Shown here: in pieces, positions 55,454-64,000 of the stretch
Layout: each line of letters opens with the position of its first letter
Numbering within the stretch: the stretch's first letter is position 1
Source: an uncultured Pseudomonadales bacterium
GTDB taxonomy: Bacteria > Pseudomonadota > Gammaproteobacteria > Pseudomonadales > Cellvibrionaceae
DNA length: 64,000 bases
Assembly: GCA_947487765.1 (NCBI GenBank)
Contig: CANKXO010000003.1
Span: forward strand, 186,001-250,000
Reading direction: 5' to 3'
The notes under the pieces: model-generated
The model's input: the letters and a program-made list of their open reading frames with translations, nothing else
Databases searched by the model: none
Told to the model about the DNA's origin: nothing
Program-made: the position numbers and the translations under genes

Positions 55454-58078
55454 TTAATCGTTTAAATAAGGAGAAAGCTGACGAGCCAGAACATCAACAT
55501 TCCCTGGTTTCAGTATTTCCAAATGGTCTCCAGGGACAGTATAGACCGATAATGATTTAATCACGCCCTGCCAACCCAAATAATCATCAGCCAGCTCAAA
55601 ATGGTTGCGATCTTCAGCAGTAAATAGCACAACGTCTCCATCAAAAGGGGCTGGACAGTATTGACTCGATGCAAGCTGTCGTGCCTGACTACGCACATCA
55701 TTTTCGTCTGCCCCTATATGGCGTGATGCCACGTTCACCTGAGCAAGCTGACGCTGCTCTGCCCAAGCATGTAGCTTTTGTAGCAAATAGGGCAATCCTT
55801 GCTTTGCGGCCTCAATAAAATGCAAATACAAGCGCTTAAAAAACGGCAATTGGTTATGAAAACCGGGAAGCCAGCTATCAAACATCGCAACCACCTTCAC
55901 CTCTTCGCCTGCGGCAATAAGGCGCCGAGCAACTTCTACAGCAGTGACGCCCCCGAATGACAATCCACACAGGTAGTAGGGCCCTTCGGGTTGGAATGCG
56001 CGAATACTTTTTTCATAACGTTCAGCAATCTTCTCAACACTTGAGAAAACCTCCAATTTTTCAGGGTCATACCCCTCACGCATTAACGAGACCTCCTCTT
56101 CAATATAAACACCGCAAACAGGTCTATCGCACTCTACGCATTCCGCAAGCTCTTTGTACATCAACACACCATACAAACAATATAGTGGTGGCTTAGAATT
56201 CCCTTCACGCAGCAATACCACATCATCTAGCCCAAAGGTGTGTTCTTCGGAGCGCAATATCCTGGCAAATTCTCTAATTGTCGGAGCCTGTAACATCGCA
56301 GGGATTGGCACTAGCTTTTGATACTCTTTATTGACGGCAGTCACATACTTTACAGCCAATAATGAATCTCCCCCCAGCTCAAAGAAATTTTGAGTAACGC
56401 CCACCTGATCTACATTAAACAAGTATTTCCATATCGCAACCAACGTTGCCTCGATGTCGTCTTCAGGCGGAACGAGCTCATGATTTAAAAGGCTATTTTT
56501 GTACGAGGGCAAAGGTAAAGCACTGCGATCTAGCTTACCATTATAGTTCGTAGGCAATTTCTTCAAACGTACAAATTGGCTGGGGATCATATAATCGGGC
56601 AAATGCGCAGACATATGCGGTATTAATTTGTCATACTCGACATAGTCATCAGAAAAAACAAGATAAGCGACAAGACTTTCTTCATCGTCTCTTAAACATC
56701 GAGCGACAACGACAACATCCGTTACAGACGGCAACATCCTTAAGCATGATTCAACTTCCATTAGCTCAACGCGCATCCCACGTATTTGCACTTGAAAATC
56801 TTTTCTCCCCAGCATCTCAACATTACCCTCTTCATCCATGCGACCTATATCCCCTATACGATACCAACGTTCTTCATCAATCCTAATGAATTTTTCAGTG
56901 GTTAATTCATCAAGACCAAGATATCCCTGAACTAAACCATGACCACCAAAAACGATATTGCCAACATCACCATAAGAAACTAGATCACCATTAGCATCTT
57001 CTATTCTGACATTAACATTGCTCATGGGTTGACCCACGAGCGTCCGAGTAATTTTTTTATCTCTGGGTACTTGATAAGTGCACCCCATACAGCTGATTTC
57101 ACTGGAGCCATAGATGACAAACACATCTGCATTGAAAAATATTTTTTTTAACTTCTCTAGAATATCAGGAGGGACCATATCTCCACCCGAAGAAACATGT
57201 CTCATTTTCTGAAAAGGCAAAAAATTAGAATAGTTTTTTTCAATATATGGCAGTATTTGTTTTAGCAGCCCAGGGCCAATATGAAAAACCGTTGCCCATT
57301 CAAAATGTTTTGCCAAACGAGGCATGTCTAAGATTTCATCACGCTGCAATATTCGAACACAAGCACCCGATAATAAAGGAGACAGCAATTCAAAAAAACT
57401 AATACTGAATGTAAAACGTGCGACGGCAATAAATCGATCCTGATTATTAAAACCATAAGATTCACTAGCAGCATTTAAGTAATGAGCAAGATTATGATGG
57501 GTTGCAACAACACCTTTAGGTTTACCCGTTGTACCTGAAGTAAAAAAAATATGTGAAGTATCATATTCACACACATCGATATCAGGGTTTATTGTCAACA
57601 AGTTATCAGAAAAAAAGAGGTCATTATCAATATCAATACAAGCGTCATAAAAGCCTTGTATTTTTTGTTGATGCTGCTTACGCGTAATAATAGCTACGGG
57701 GGATACTTCATGTAAAATAGCGTTGAGCCTATTCTCTGGAAAATGAATATCTAACGGGACATAAATGCAACCTATTTTATGTATAGCTAGTAAAGCCACT
57801 AAAACATCAACACATGGCTCAAAAAAAACACCTATCACCGATTGCTTGGTAATACCACGCTCCAAAAGATGATGTGCCAATTGGTTTGCTTTCTGATTAA
57901 GCTGCTTATAATTTAAAGAGTATTGACCACACTCAACCGCTATAGCATGAGGATTTGCAACAGAATTCAGCTCAAACTTCTCATGAAAGCTATGAAAAAA
58001 ACAAGGCTGCTCGTTACCAAAAGAAGCACTTTTCAATCGCGCTGAACATTGATATTTTTCCATTGAACATCTTCTCAT
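55454..58078 (-). CDS. A-T-TE synthetase, likely activates an alpha-keto acid
   Basis: An 874-residue free-standing A-T-TE protein. A domain (~30-525): FFTSGTTGKPKG at 178-189, SSGGDMVP near 296, YGSSEIS near 323, and Lys515 in the A10 motif NYNGKLDR. Carrier: Ser572 in LGGDSL. Thioesterase (~630-870): Ser707 in GLSFGG and a C-terminal GDHLEI histidine. The position that binds the amino group (Asp in SFDIS of the neighbour NRPS) is Ser225 here (TFSIS). Loss of that Asp is typical of domains for keto or hydroxy acids. A-T-TE enzymes that use aryl pyruvates build furanones, quinones or lactones (ralfuranone, atromentin types). The hppD neighbour fits 4-hydroxyphenylpyruvate. Start: ATG at 58078 or the Met six codons in. 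Confidence 0.93.
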   Translation of the reverse strand: MRRCSMEKYQCSARLKSASFGNEQPCFFHSFHEKFELNSVANPHAIAVECGQYSLNYKQLNQKANQLAHHLLERGITKQSVIGVFFEPCVDVLVALLAIHKIGCIYVPLDIHFPENRLNAILHEVSPVAIITRKQHQQKIQGFYDACIDIDNDLFFSDNLLTINPDIDVCEYDTSHIFFTSGTTGKPKGVVATHHNLAHYLNAASESYGFNNQDRFIAVARFTFSISFFELLSPLLSGACVRILQRDEILDMPRLAKHFEWATVFHIGPGLLKQILPYIEKNYSNFLPFQKMRHVSSGGDMVPPDILEKLKKIFFNADVFVIYGSSEISCMGCTYQVPRDKKITRTLVGQPMSNVNVRIEDANGDLVSYGDVGNIVFGGHGLVQGYLGLDELTTEKFIRIDEERWYRIGDIGRMDEEGNVEMLGRKDFQVQIRGMRVELMEVESCLRMLPSVTDVVVVARCLRDDEESLVAYLVFSDDYVEYDKLIPHMSAHLPDYMIPSQFVRLKKLPTNYNGKLDRSALPLPSYKNSLLNHELVPPEDDIEATLVAIWKYLFNVDQVGVTQNFFELGGDSLLAVKYVTAVNKEYQKLVPIPAMLQAPTIREFARILRSEEHTFGLDDVVLLREGNSKPPLYCLYGVLMYKELAECVECDRPVCGVYIEEEVSLMREGYDPEKLEVFSSVEKIAERYEKSIRAFQPEGPYYLCGLSFGGVTAVEVARRLIAAGEEVKVVAMFDSWLPGFHNQLPFFKRLYLHFIEAAKQGLPYLLQKLHAWAEQRQLAQVNVASRHIGADENDVRSQARQLASSQYCPAPFDGDVVLFTAEDRNHFELADDYLGWQGVIKSLSVYTVPGDHLEILKPGNVDVLARQLSPYLND

Positions 58079-58317
58079 TTCTTTATTACCAGCTAATTTT
58101 TTTCAACACCCACGACATTTTCAACCGATAAAAATATTAAAAACGCAGGAAAATTCATAATAAGTAAAAGCCTCTATAAGCAACATGTATTTTCTTGCTC
58201 ATTGATTGTCAAATATTGCTCTCAATAAACCTATAAATTAAAAACCTCTATTAACTATTGTAGAATTTTAGCGAATAAATAATTAATCACTTAGCTTGAA
58301 AAATCAGGAGAAAAAGT

Positions 58318-59349
58318 ATGGACACTACAAACAATCATGTTATTACTAACGGATTAGCATTTGTTGAATTCTCAGGGGAAAAACCCCATTTACTATTAGA
58401 GTTATTTAATAACATGGGATTTCATCAAGCTGGCCAAATCATAGGCACACCTATCACCCTTCACACCCAGGGAAACATTCGCTTCATATCTAACCCAAGC
58501 AATGACGGCAATGCTGAAAAATTTCGCTCTATCCACGGACGAGGGGCAAGCGCAATGGGGTTTCGAGTCGACAACTCTGAAACAGCGTTTATACAGGCAA
58601 TCAACCTAGGCGCTAAAGCCGCAGACATAACAGATTACGAAATCCCTGCGATTAAAGGTGTTGGTCAATCTTTAATTTATTTAGTTGACGCTAAAAAAGA
58701 AGCGCTACTATTAAAAAAATTTAACCTAAATGAAGACATTAACAGTAAACATGCAAGCCTTACTGATGTAGATCATTTAACGCATAATCTTGGGCGTGGC
58801 ACTATTCATAAATGGATAAATTTTTATGAATCTATCTTTGGTTTTGAACGTGTTAGAAAGTTTGAAATTCAAGGAAAAAAATCAGGCCTTTATAGTGAGG
58901 TCGTTTCCAGCAAATGTGGAAAGTTAAAAATCCCACTCAACGAATCTAAAGATGATTATTCTCAAATAGAAGAATTTATAAAAGAATATAATGGCGAAGG
59001 CATTCAACACATTGCTCTTAACAGCACCAACATCTATGCAACAGTTGAAAAAATTTCTAACAATGACATCCCTTTTCAATACACACCAGACACCTATTAC
59101 GAATTAATTAATACTCGTCAGTTAGATCATGAAGAAAATATTGAAAGCCTGCGCGACCTAAGAATACTAATTGATGGTGGACCTGAACAAGGGGGAGGCA
59201 CCTTACTACAGATTTTCACTAAAAATAGCATCGGCCCTATTTTCTTTGAATTCATCCAAAGAAAAGGAAATCACGGTTTTGGAGAAGGAAATTTTCAGGC
59301 ACTTTTTGAGTCCATTGAACTTGATCAAATACGCCGTGGGGTATTGTAG
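58318..59349 (+). CDS. hppD: 4-Hydroxyphenylpyruvate dioxygenase
   Basis: A 343-residue Fe(II) enzyme that turns 4-hydroxyphenylpyruvate into homogentisate. The three metal ligands are H153 (VDHLTHNL), H231 (GEGIQHIALN) and E311 (FFEFIQRKG), and the C-terminal helix GFGEGNFQALFESIE closes the site. The length is normal. The related 4-hydroxymandelate synthase cannot be strictly excluded without alignment, but the C-terminus is of dioxygenase type. GGAG lies 9 bases before the ATG. It is divergent from the A-T-TE gene across 239 AT-rich bases, a likely shared regulatory region. No tyrosine-degradation genes (hmgA, fahA) follow, so it may serve the cluster, for instance to control substrate supply. 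Confidence 0.93.
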   Translation: MDTTNNHVITNGLAFVEFSGEKPHLLLELFNNMGFHQAGQIIGTPITLHTQGNIRFISNPSNDGNAEKFRSIHGRGASAMGFRVDNSETAFIQAINLGAKAADITDYEIPAIKGVGQSLIYLVDAKKEALLLKKFNLNEDINSKHASLTDVDHLTHNLGRGTIHKWINFYESIFGFERVRKFEIQGKKSGLYSEVVSSKCGKLKIPLNESKDDYSQIEEFIKEYNGEGIQHIALNSTNIYATVEKISNNDIPFQYTPDTYYELINTRQLDHEENIESLRDLRILIDGGPEQGGGTLLQIFTKNSIGPIFFEFIQRKGNHGFGEGNFQALFESIELDQIRRGVL

Positions 59350-59414
59350 TGCCTGATAAACTTACCGACGTAAGCAACGTGTTAAAAGTCACTTACACGA
59401 GTAATAAAAAATTC

Positions 59415-59915
59415 TTACTTAGCAACTTTCATGGAAACAATTTTATCTGGATTTGTTGGTGGCTCGCCACGCTCAATCTTATCAACAAATTCCATTCCTT
59501 TAACTACTCTTCCCCAAACAGTGTATTTACCATCAAGAAAATTAGCATCTTTAAATACAATAAAGAATTGGCTATCTGCGGAATTAGGACTAGATGCACG
59601 AGCCATAGAAACAGTACCGCGAGTATGCTTTTCATCATTAAATTCTGCTTTTAATTTTTTACCTGAGCCTCCTCGACCAGTACCAGTAGGATCACCTGTC
59701 TGAGCCATAAAACCGTCGATTACACGGTGAAAAACAATACCATCATAATATCCTTCACTTGCCAGCTCTTTAATACGTGCTACATGCTTTGGTGCTTTTT
59801 GAGGCAGCAATTCAATTTCAACAACACCGTCTTTTAATTCCAACAATAACTTTTCTGCCATCACTGGGCTGCTTATTAATAGCATCGCTATAAAAATACT
59901 GACAATTTTTTTCAT
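59415..59915 (-). CDS. ppiA: Periplasmic cyclophilin-type peptidyl-prolyl isomerase
   Basis: A 166-residue protein with a signal peptide (MKKIVSIFIAMLLISSPVMA). The core is a complete cyclophilin: FHRVIDGFMAQTGDPTGTGRGG near residue 61 (catalytic Arg and Phe), MARASSPNSADSQFFI near 104, and FLDGKYTVWGRVVKGM near 125. It speeds proline isomerisation in the periplasm during outer-membrane protein folding. It is convergent with hppD, and the last gene of the minus-strand run that starts with mce; its 51-base gap to meaB leaves co-transcription open. Confidence 0.94.
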   Translation of the reverse strand: MKKIVSIFIAMLLISSPVMAEKLLLELKDGVVEIELLPQKAPKHVARIKELASEGYYDGIVFHRVIDGFMAQTGDPTGTGRGGSGKKLKAEFNDEKHTRGTVSMARASSPNSADSQFFIVFKDANFLDGKYTVWGRVVKGMEFVDKIERGEPPTNPDKIVSMKVAK

Positions 59916-59966
59916 CTTTCTGTTTTTCCTGAAATATATTTAAATTAAAGAATTATCTATCTTAGT

Positions 59967-60932
59967 TTACTCGATATCAGCTAGCCGCCGGGCAGCAATT
60001 AATGGCGTTAATTCACCAACAACCACTTGCTCTTGCAGCTGCTCACGCAATTCTGCAAAACCCTCTTTTGCTGCCACACGCGATACGATCATCTGACGGA
60101 AAAGACTCTCCATCCATTCTCTGTTTTGCTCAGACCGCTTTTCAACAAACACATTAGCTGCCTTTGCCTGCACAGAATAGTCTTCTATCATCTGCCATAC
60201 TTTATCAATTTTATCCTGTGTTAACGCAGAACAAGTCAACACTTTAGGCTGCCAGAAACCAGCTTGGGCAACTAAATTCAGAGCTTGCTGATAATAGCCT
60301 TTCGCCTGCTGAGCAAAAGGGGCAAGGTCACCATCCGCTTTATTGATTACCAAAGCATCCGCTAGTTCAATAATACCCTTTTTAATTCCCTGTAATTCAT
60401 CGCCTGCGTTGGGCTGCATAAGCACCAGAAAAAAATCCACCATGCTCGCGACTTGATATTCTGACTGCCCTACACCGACGGTTTCAACCAAAATAACATC
60501 AAAACCCGACGCCTCACACAACAATAAGGACTCACGAGTCTTTTGTGCAACCCCCCCTAATTCACCAGCAGCGGGGGAAGGCCTAATATAAGCATTAGCT
60601 TCTCGCGAGAGCTGCTCCATGCGAGTTTTATCGCCAAGGATACTACCACCAGCAACCGGAGAACTCGGGTCTACCGCTAAGACAGCGACTTTTTTTCCTG
60701 AGCGAATGAGCTCCAACCCCAGCGCTTCAATAAACGTCGACTTACCAACACCTGGAGTACCTGAAATTCCAACTCGAATGCTATTGCCCGAATAGGGCAA
60801 CACTTTTTCCAAAAGTGACTGGGCTGCTTGCTGGTGAGCCCCTAGTTGACTTTCGACTAAGGTGATGGCTTTTGCCAGTGCACGTCGATTACCTGCTAGT
60901 AATTGCTCAAGGTTGATGTTGGCACTGGCCAT
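59967..60932 (-). CDS. meaB: Methylmalonyl-CoA mutase-associated GTPase MeaB
   Basis: A 321-residue G3E-family GTPase that loads and protects adenosylcobalamin in methylmalonyl-CoA mutase. The P-loop is GISGTPGVGKSTFIEALG near residue 54; further motifs are VDPSSPVAGGSILGDKTRM near 88, ILVETVGVGQSEYQVA near 146 and NKAD near 197. It starts 11 bases after the mutase stop, so the two are in one operon. The length is normal. Confidence 0.96.
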   Translation of the reverse strand: MASANINLEQLLAGNRRALAKAITLVESQLGAHQQAAQSLLEKVLPYSGNSIRVGISGTPGVGKSTFIEALGLELIRSGKKVAVLAVDPSSPVAGGSILGDKTRMEQLSREANAYIRPSPAAGELGGVAQKTRESLLLCEASGFDVILVETVGVGQSEYQVASMVDFFLVLMQPNAGDELQGIKKGIIELADALVINKADGDLAPFAQQAKGYYQQALNLVAQAGFWQPKVLTCSALTQDKIDKVWQMIEDYSVQAKAANVFVEKRSEQNREWMESLFRQMIVSRVAAKEGFAELREQLQEQVVVGELTPLIAARRLADIE

Positions 60933-60943
60933 GTATTTGCCAC

Positions 60944-63109
60944 CTACTCTTGATCAAGCAATTGCTGGGTCACTGTATCCAAAACATTCCGGGCAGCCTC
61001 AGGAATAGAAGTCCCGGGCCCAAAAATACCTTTAACACCAGCCTGATATAGAAAGTCATAATCTTGCTTAGGGATAACACCACCAACAATAACTAGAATA
61101 TCGCCCGCATCCTGATCCCCTAAGGCTTTAATAAGCTCTGGAACCAGTGTTTTATGACCTGCTGCTTGCGAGGAAACACCAACAATATGCACATCATTCT
61201 CAATCGCTTGTTTAGCCACCTCCTCCGGCGTTGAAAACATAGGGGACAAATCAATATCAAAACCCACATCAGCAAAGGCGGTAGCAATAACCTTAGCGCC
61301 GCGATCATGCCCGTCCTGCCCCATTTTACAAACAAGCATTCTAGGACGCCGCCCATGCTGACTTACAAATTTATCGATATCATGACTAATATCCATCCAC
61401 TCATCATCCTCTTCATAGGCACCACCATAGACACCTGATACTGTCTGGGCTTGAGCCTTAAACCGACCAAACACGTCCTCTAAAGCCGAGGATATCTCAC
61501 CAACAGTAGCTCGGGCCCGGGCCGCCTCTATACTTAAGGCCAATAGATTGCCTTCCCCTGTTTTCGCGGACTGACGCAATTTTTCCAATATAGCGCCAAC
61601 TTCAACCTGATTCCTCTGCTCGCGAATAGTTTTTAGCCGCTGAACTTGAGCAACACGCACAGCTTCATTATCCACATGCAAAATATCAACATCGGGCTCT
61701 TCATCAAGCTGGTATTTATTCACGCCAACAATGACATCTTCGCCCCGGTCAATACGAGCCTGCTTACGAGTCGCCGCCTCTTCAATTTTTAATTTAGGCA
61801 AACCGGTTTCAATCGCTTTTGCCATACCACCACGAGATTCAACCTCTTCAATCAACTCCCATGCCTTATCGGCCAATTCATTGGTCAACGACTCCATCAT
61901 ATAAGAACCGCCCCATGGATCGACCACATTGGTGATACCGGTTTCCTCTTGAATAATTAGCTGAGTATTACGGGCAATACGTGATGAAAACTCTGTAGGC
62001 AGAGCAATAGCTTCATCAAAGGAATTTGTATGCAGAGATTGGGTACCACCAAAAACGGCAGCCATCGCTTCAATTGTGGTGCGCACAATATTGTTATATG
62101 GGTCTTGCTCTGTTAAGGACCAGCCTGAAGTCTGGGAGTGCGTTCTCAACATACTGGATTTGGGGTTTTGCGGCTTAAACTCATCAACAATGCGTGCCCA
62201 CAACAAACGTGCCGCTCGCATCTTGGCAATCTCCATATAAAAGTTCATGCCAATACCCCAGAAAAACGATAACCGAGGCGCGAACTGATCAATATCTAAA
62301 CCTGCCGCCAACGCAGTACGAATATATTCTTTACCATCGGCAAGGGTATATGCCAGCTCTAAAGCCGCATCGGCCCCAGCTTCCTGCATATGATAACCAG
62401 AAATAGAAATTGTATTAAAGCGAGGCACATGACTGGAGCAATAGGCAATAATATCTCCAACAATCTTCATTGATGGTGTCGGCGGGTAAATATAGGTATT
62501 ACGCACCATGAACTCTTTGAGAATATCGTTCTGAATAGTCCCCGAAAGCTGATCTTGGGAAACACCCTGCTCCTCAGCCGCAACAATATAACTGGCTAGA
62601 ACAGGCAATACTGCTCCATTCATCGTCATAGAAACAGAAACCTTATCCAAGGGGATTCCATCAAAGAGAATCTTCATATCCTCAACAGAATCAATGGCAA
62701 CGCCGGCTTTACCAACATCGCCCGTTACTCGCGGATGGTCAGAGTCGTAACCTCGGTGGGTGGCCAGATCAAAAGCAACTGAAACACCCTGAGCCCCACC
62801 AGCCAGAGCTTGGCGATAAAAGGCATTGGACTCTTCAGCCGTTGAAAAACCAGCATATTGTCGGATTGTCCAGGGCCGCCCAGCATACATAGTGGCTTGA
62901 GGACCCCGGATATAAGGAGGTAAACCTGGAAAAGAGTTGGTGTGAGGTAAACCTTGTATATCAGCCTCTGTATAGAGTGGATTTAAATCAATCCCCTCTG
63001 GCGTTTCTATTTTCAATTCATCGGGCGTTTTACCCTTGGTTTGCTGGGTTGCTAAGCGTTGCCAATCGTCAAGATTAACAGGTGGCGGAGTATAATCGGA
63101 TTTGCTCAT
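60944..63109 (-). CDS. scpA: Methylmalonyl-CoA mutase, single-chain form
   Basis: This 721-residue B12 enzyme interconverts succinyl-CoA and (R)-methylmalonyl-CoA. The TIM-barrel catalytic part is ~45-560 ([49 protein letters not shown]). The C-terminal cobalamin domain (~585-715) has the cofactor-binding DGHDRG near 605. Both are in one chain, as in MutB/Sbm. Neighbours mce and meaB complete the propionyl/methylmalonyl-CoA path, though no propionyl-CoA carboxylase is visible here. The operon lies beyond hppD from the PKS and could supply (2S)-methylmalonyl-CoA if the PKS AT uses it. Confidence 0.97.
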   Translation of the reverse strand: MSKSDYTPPPVNLDDWQRLATQQTKGKTPDELKIETPEGIDLNPLYTEADIQGLPHTNSFPGLPPYIRGPQATMYAGRPWTIRQYAGFSTAEESNAFYRQALAGGAQGVSVAFDLATHRGYDSDHPRVTGDVGKAGVAIDSVEDMKILFDGIPLDKVSVSMTMNGAVLPVLASYIVAAEEQGVSQDQLSGTIQNDILKEFMVRNTYIYPPTPSMKIVGDIIAYCSSHVPRFNTISISGYHMQEAGADAALELAYTLADGKEYIRTALAAGLDIDQFAPRLSFFWGIGMNFYMEIAKMRAARLLWARIVDEFKPQNPKSSMLRTHSQTSGWSLTEQDPYNNIVRTTIEAMAAVFGGTQSLHTNSFDEAIALPTEFSSRIARNTQLIIQEETGITNVVDPWGGSYMMESLTNELADKAWELIEEVESRGGMAKAIETGLPKLKIEEAATRKQARIDRGEDVIVGVNKYQLDEEPDVDILHVDNEAVRVAQVQRLKTIREQRNQVEVGAILEKLRQSAKTGEGNLLALSIEAARARATVGEISSALEDVFGRFKAQAQTVSGVYGGAYEEDDEWMDISHDIDKFVSQHGRRPRMLVCKMGQDGHDRGAKVIATAFADVGFDIDLSPMFSTPEEVAKQAIENDVHIVGVSSQAAGHKTLVPELIKALGDQDAGDILVIVGGVIPKQDYDFLYQAGVKGIFGPGTSIPEAARNVLDTVTQQLLDQE

Positions 63110-63183
63110 ATAAATTCCACTTAAACATAACAGGCAATACGAGTAACGTTATTCGCATAATATGTCACTCGATACTAAAAACG

Positions 63184-63591
63184 TTAGGCATTGGTCGGCT
63201 GGTTAAGCTCAATTAATACGCCATCACAGGATTTCGGGTGGATAAAGATAACGCGGCAACCATGAGCACCTGATTGCGGGGTTTCTGTTAAAAATTGGTA
63301 GCCCTTATTACGCAAGCGCTCAACATCCTCATCGAGGTTATCGGAGCGAAAACATAAATGATGCATTCCCCCTCCCTTTTTCTCTAGGTACTTTGCAATA
63401 GGGCCTGCACCTTCCAAGGGGTGGACTAATTCAATACTGGTAGATGATAAAGGAAAAAATGCGGTTGATGTTTGCGCTGCAGCAACATCTTCCTGCCCAC
63501 TTAAGGTTAAACCAAAATCTTCTGCAAAACGCTCTATCGCCTTCTGTAAGTCAGGCACAGCAATCGCTATATGATCAAGACCAGTAATCAT
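63184..63591 (-). CDS. mce: Methylmalonyl-CoA epimerase
   Basis: A 135-residue vicinal-oxygen-chelate enzyme that interconverts the (R) and (S) forms of methylmalonyl-CoA. The metal site is built from TGLDHIAIAVPDL at the start, a Glu in SIELVHPL near residue 52, GGGMHHLCFRSD near 73 and VLIELNQ at the end. It lies 74 bases upstream of the mutase gene and is part of the same operon. Confidence 0.93.
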   Translation of the reverse strand: MITGLDHIAIAVPDLQKAIERFAEDFGLTLSGQEDVAAAQTSTAFFPLSSTSIELVHPLEGAGPIAKYLEKKGGGMHHLCFRSDNLDEDVERLRNKGYQFLTETPQSGAHGCRVIFIHPKSCDGVLIELNQPTNA

Positions 63592-63679
63592 TTACCCCTT
63601 CCTTTTTTATTAGAATTGACCGCCAATACTAACAGATCAACTACGACCATGTCTTGAAAGCGACATAGCATCTAAAAAA

Positions 63680-64000
63680 TCACTGCTCGGCGGGCTGATG
63701 ATGCACAGTGAGCTGCTGAAAAGGAATCACCCAGCCATGCTTGTTTGCCACTTCAACGGATGCTTTCTGCAATAAACGCTTAATCATAAAATACTCTAAT
63801 GCAACTTCGCCAGTAAAGGAAGCCATCACTTTATAATCTAAGGAGGAAGCAGAAGCATTATCAAATTCGACCCCTAAATATGTATTATATTCTTCATATT
63901 TAGAGCCTTTTATGGCGACCTCTATGGCCTGCCGATAAGTCTCTAACATCGTCGTTGTCATTGCTGCCTGATGCTGGTAATCAAAACCAAAAATTTCATA
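63680..64000 (-). CDS. C-terminal end of a MscS-type mechanosensitive channel (partial)
   Basis: The frame is open to the window edge and reads YEIFGFDYQHQAAMTTTM before the first internal Met, so the true start lies outside. The visible ~106 residues resemble the cytoplasmic C-terminal domain of MscS-family channels, ending in the typical IPFQQLTVH stretch. The membrane helices are off-window. Assignment rests on that ending and the alternating strand pattern (LDYKVMASFTGEVALEYFMI). Confidence 0.6.
   Translation of the reverse strand, partial: YEIFGFDYQHQAAMTTTMLETYRQAIEVAIKGSKYEEYNTYLGVEFDNASASSLDYKVMASFTGEVALEYFMIKRLLQKASVEVANKHGWVIPFQQLTVHHQPAEQ

Noticed and set aside
58318-59349. 4-Hydroxymandelate synthase instead of HppD
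   Set aside because: The C-terminal GEGNF...ESIE region and overall fit are of the dioxygenase type; the alternative would need alignment of specificity residues.
59349-59654. 101-residue plus-strand frame after hppD
   Set aside because: It overlaps the cyclophilin gene antisense and has no independent support.
1-64000. Mobile elements, CRISPR arrays, tRNA and rRNA genes
   Set aside because: I looked for transposase or integrase motifs, regularly spaced repeats and cloverleaf-like stretches and found none that I could support.

Overview
This is a 64 kb chromosomal window from a gammaproteobacterium, probably a marine-type lineage of moderate GC. Evidence for this is the housekeeping set: glyA, ettA, mutL, the nnr-tsaE-amidase operon, the K+-binding protein Kbp, a DUF1338 oxoadipate enzyme, and a MutL with a Pseudomonas-like endonuclease motif. 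Most genes lie on the minus strand. I see no rRNA, tRNA, CRISPR array, prophage or intact insertion sequence.

Layout. 1-8.3 kb is mostly core: a partial PAS sensor protein, glyA, ettA, a small HExxH protein, two thioredoxin-fold proteins and the DUF1338 enzyme. 8.3-15.7 kb is a minus-strand block of six predicted lipoproteins. Three of them share an unrecognised ~200-residue domain, one is a two-motif aspartic protease, one has ~14 Sel1 repeats, and one is a ~55-residue repeat protein that may be a beta-propeller. 15.9-26.5 kb is a polymorphic-toxin locus: a 2758-residue secreted Rhs protein, its small downstream partner, then a displaced orphan Rhs tip with its own small partner. A third, decayed Rhs scrap lies at 13.7 kb. 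26.8-40.8 kb holds mutL, small accessory genes (two GNAT genes, one truncated; an SDR; an HDOD protein), kbp, an OmpA-like envelope protein, amidase-tsaE-nnr, a GGDEF-EAL protein and hpt.

40.9-58.1 kb is a biosynthetic cluster, all on the minus strand: an A-T-TE synthetase, an NRPS of order formyltransferase - half condensation domain - adenylation domain with an embedded luciferase-like monooxygenase - PCP, two family-2 glycosyltransferases, a hexapeptide acyltransferase, and a one-module PKS of unusual order KS-AT-KR-DH-ACP-TE. A 4-hydroxyphenylpyruvate dioxygenase is transcribed divergently from the A-T-TE gene. 59.4-64 kb holds a periplasmic cyclophilin and the methylmalonyl-CoA genes (mce, mutase, meaB), then a partial MscS-type channel.

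The two most interesting systems are these. (1) The orphan Rhs tip is followed by a 95-residue protein that reads as a free-standing domain III of elongation factor Tu. This suggests immunity by target mimicry against a toxin that acts on EF-Tu. (2) The biosynthetic cluster has an A-T-TE enzyme whose amino-group-binding aspartate is replaced by serine. That points to an alpha-keto acid such as 4-hydroxyphenylpyruvate as substrate, and the adjacent gene encodes an enzyme that consumes 4-hydroxyphenylpyruvate. Both are inferences from motif reading without database searches.
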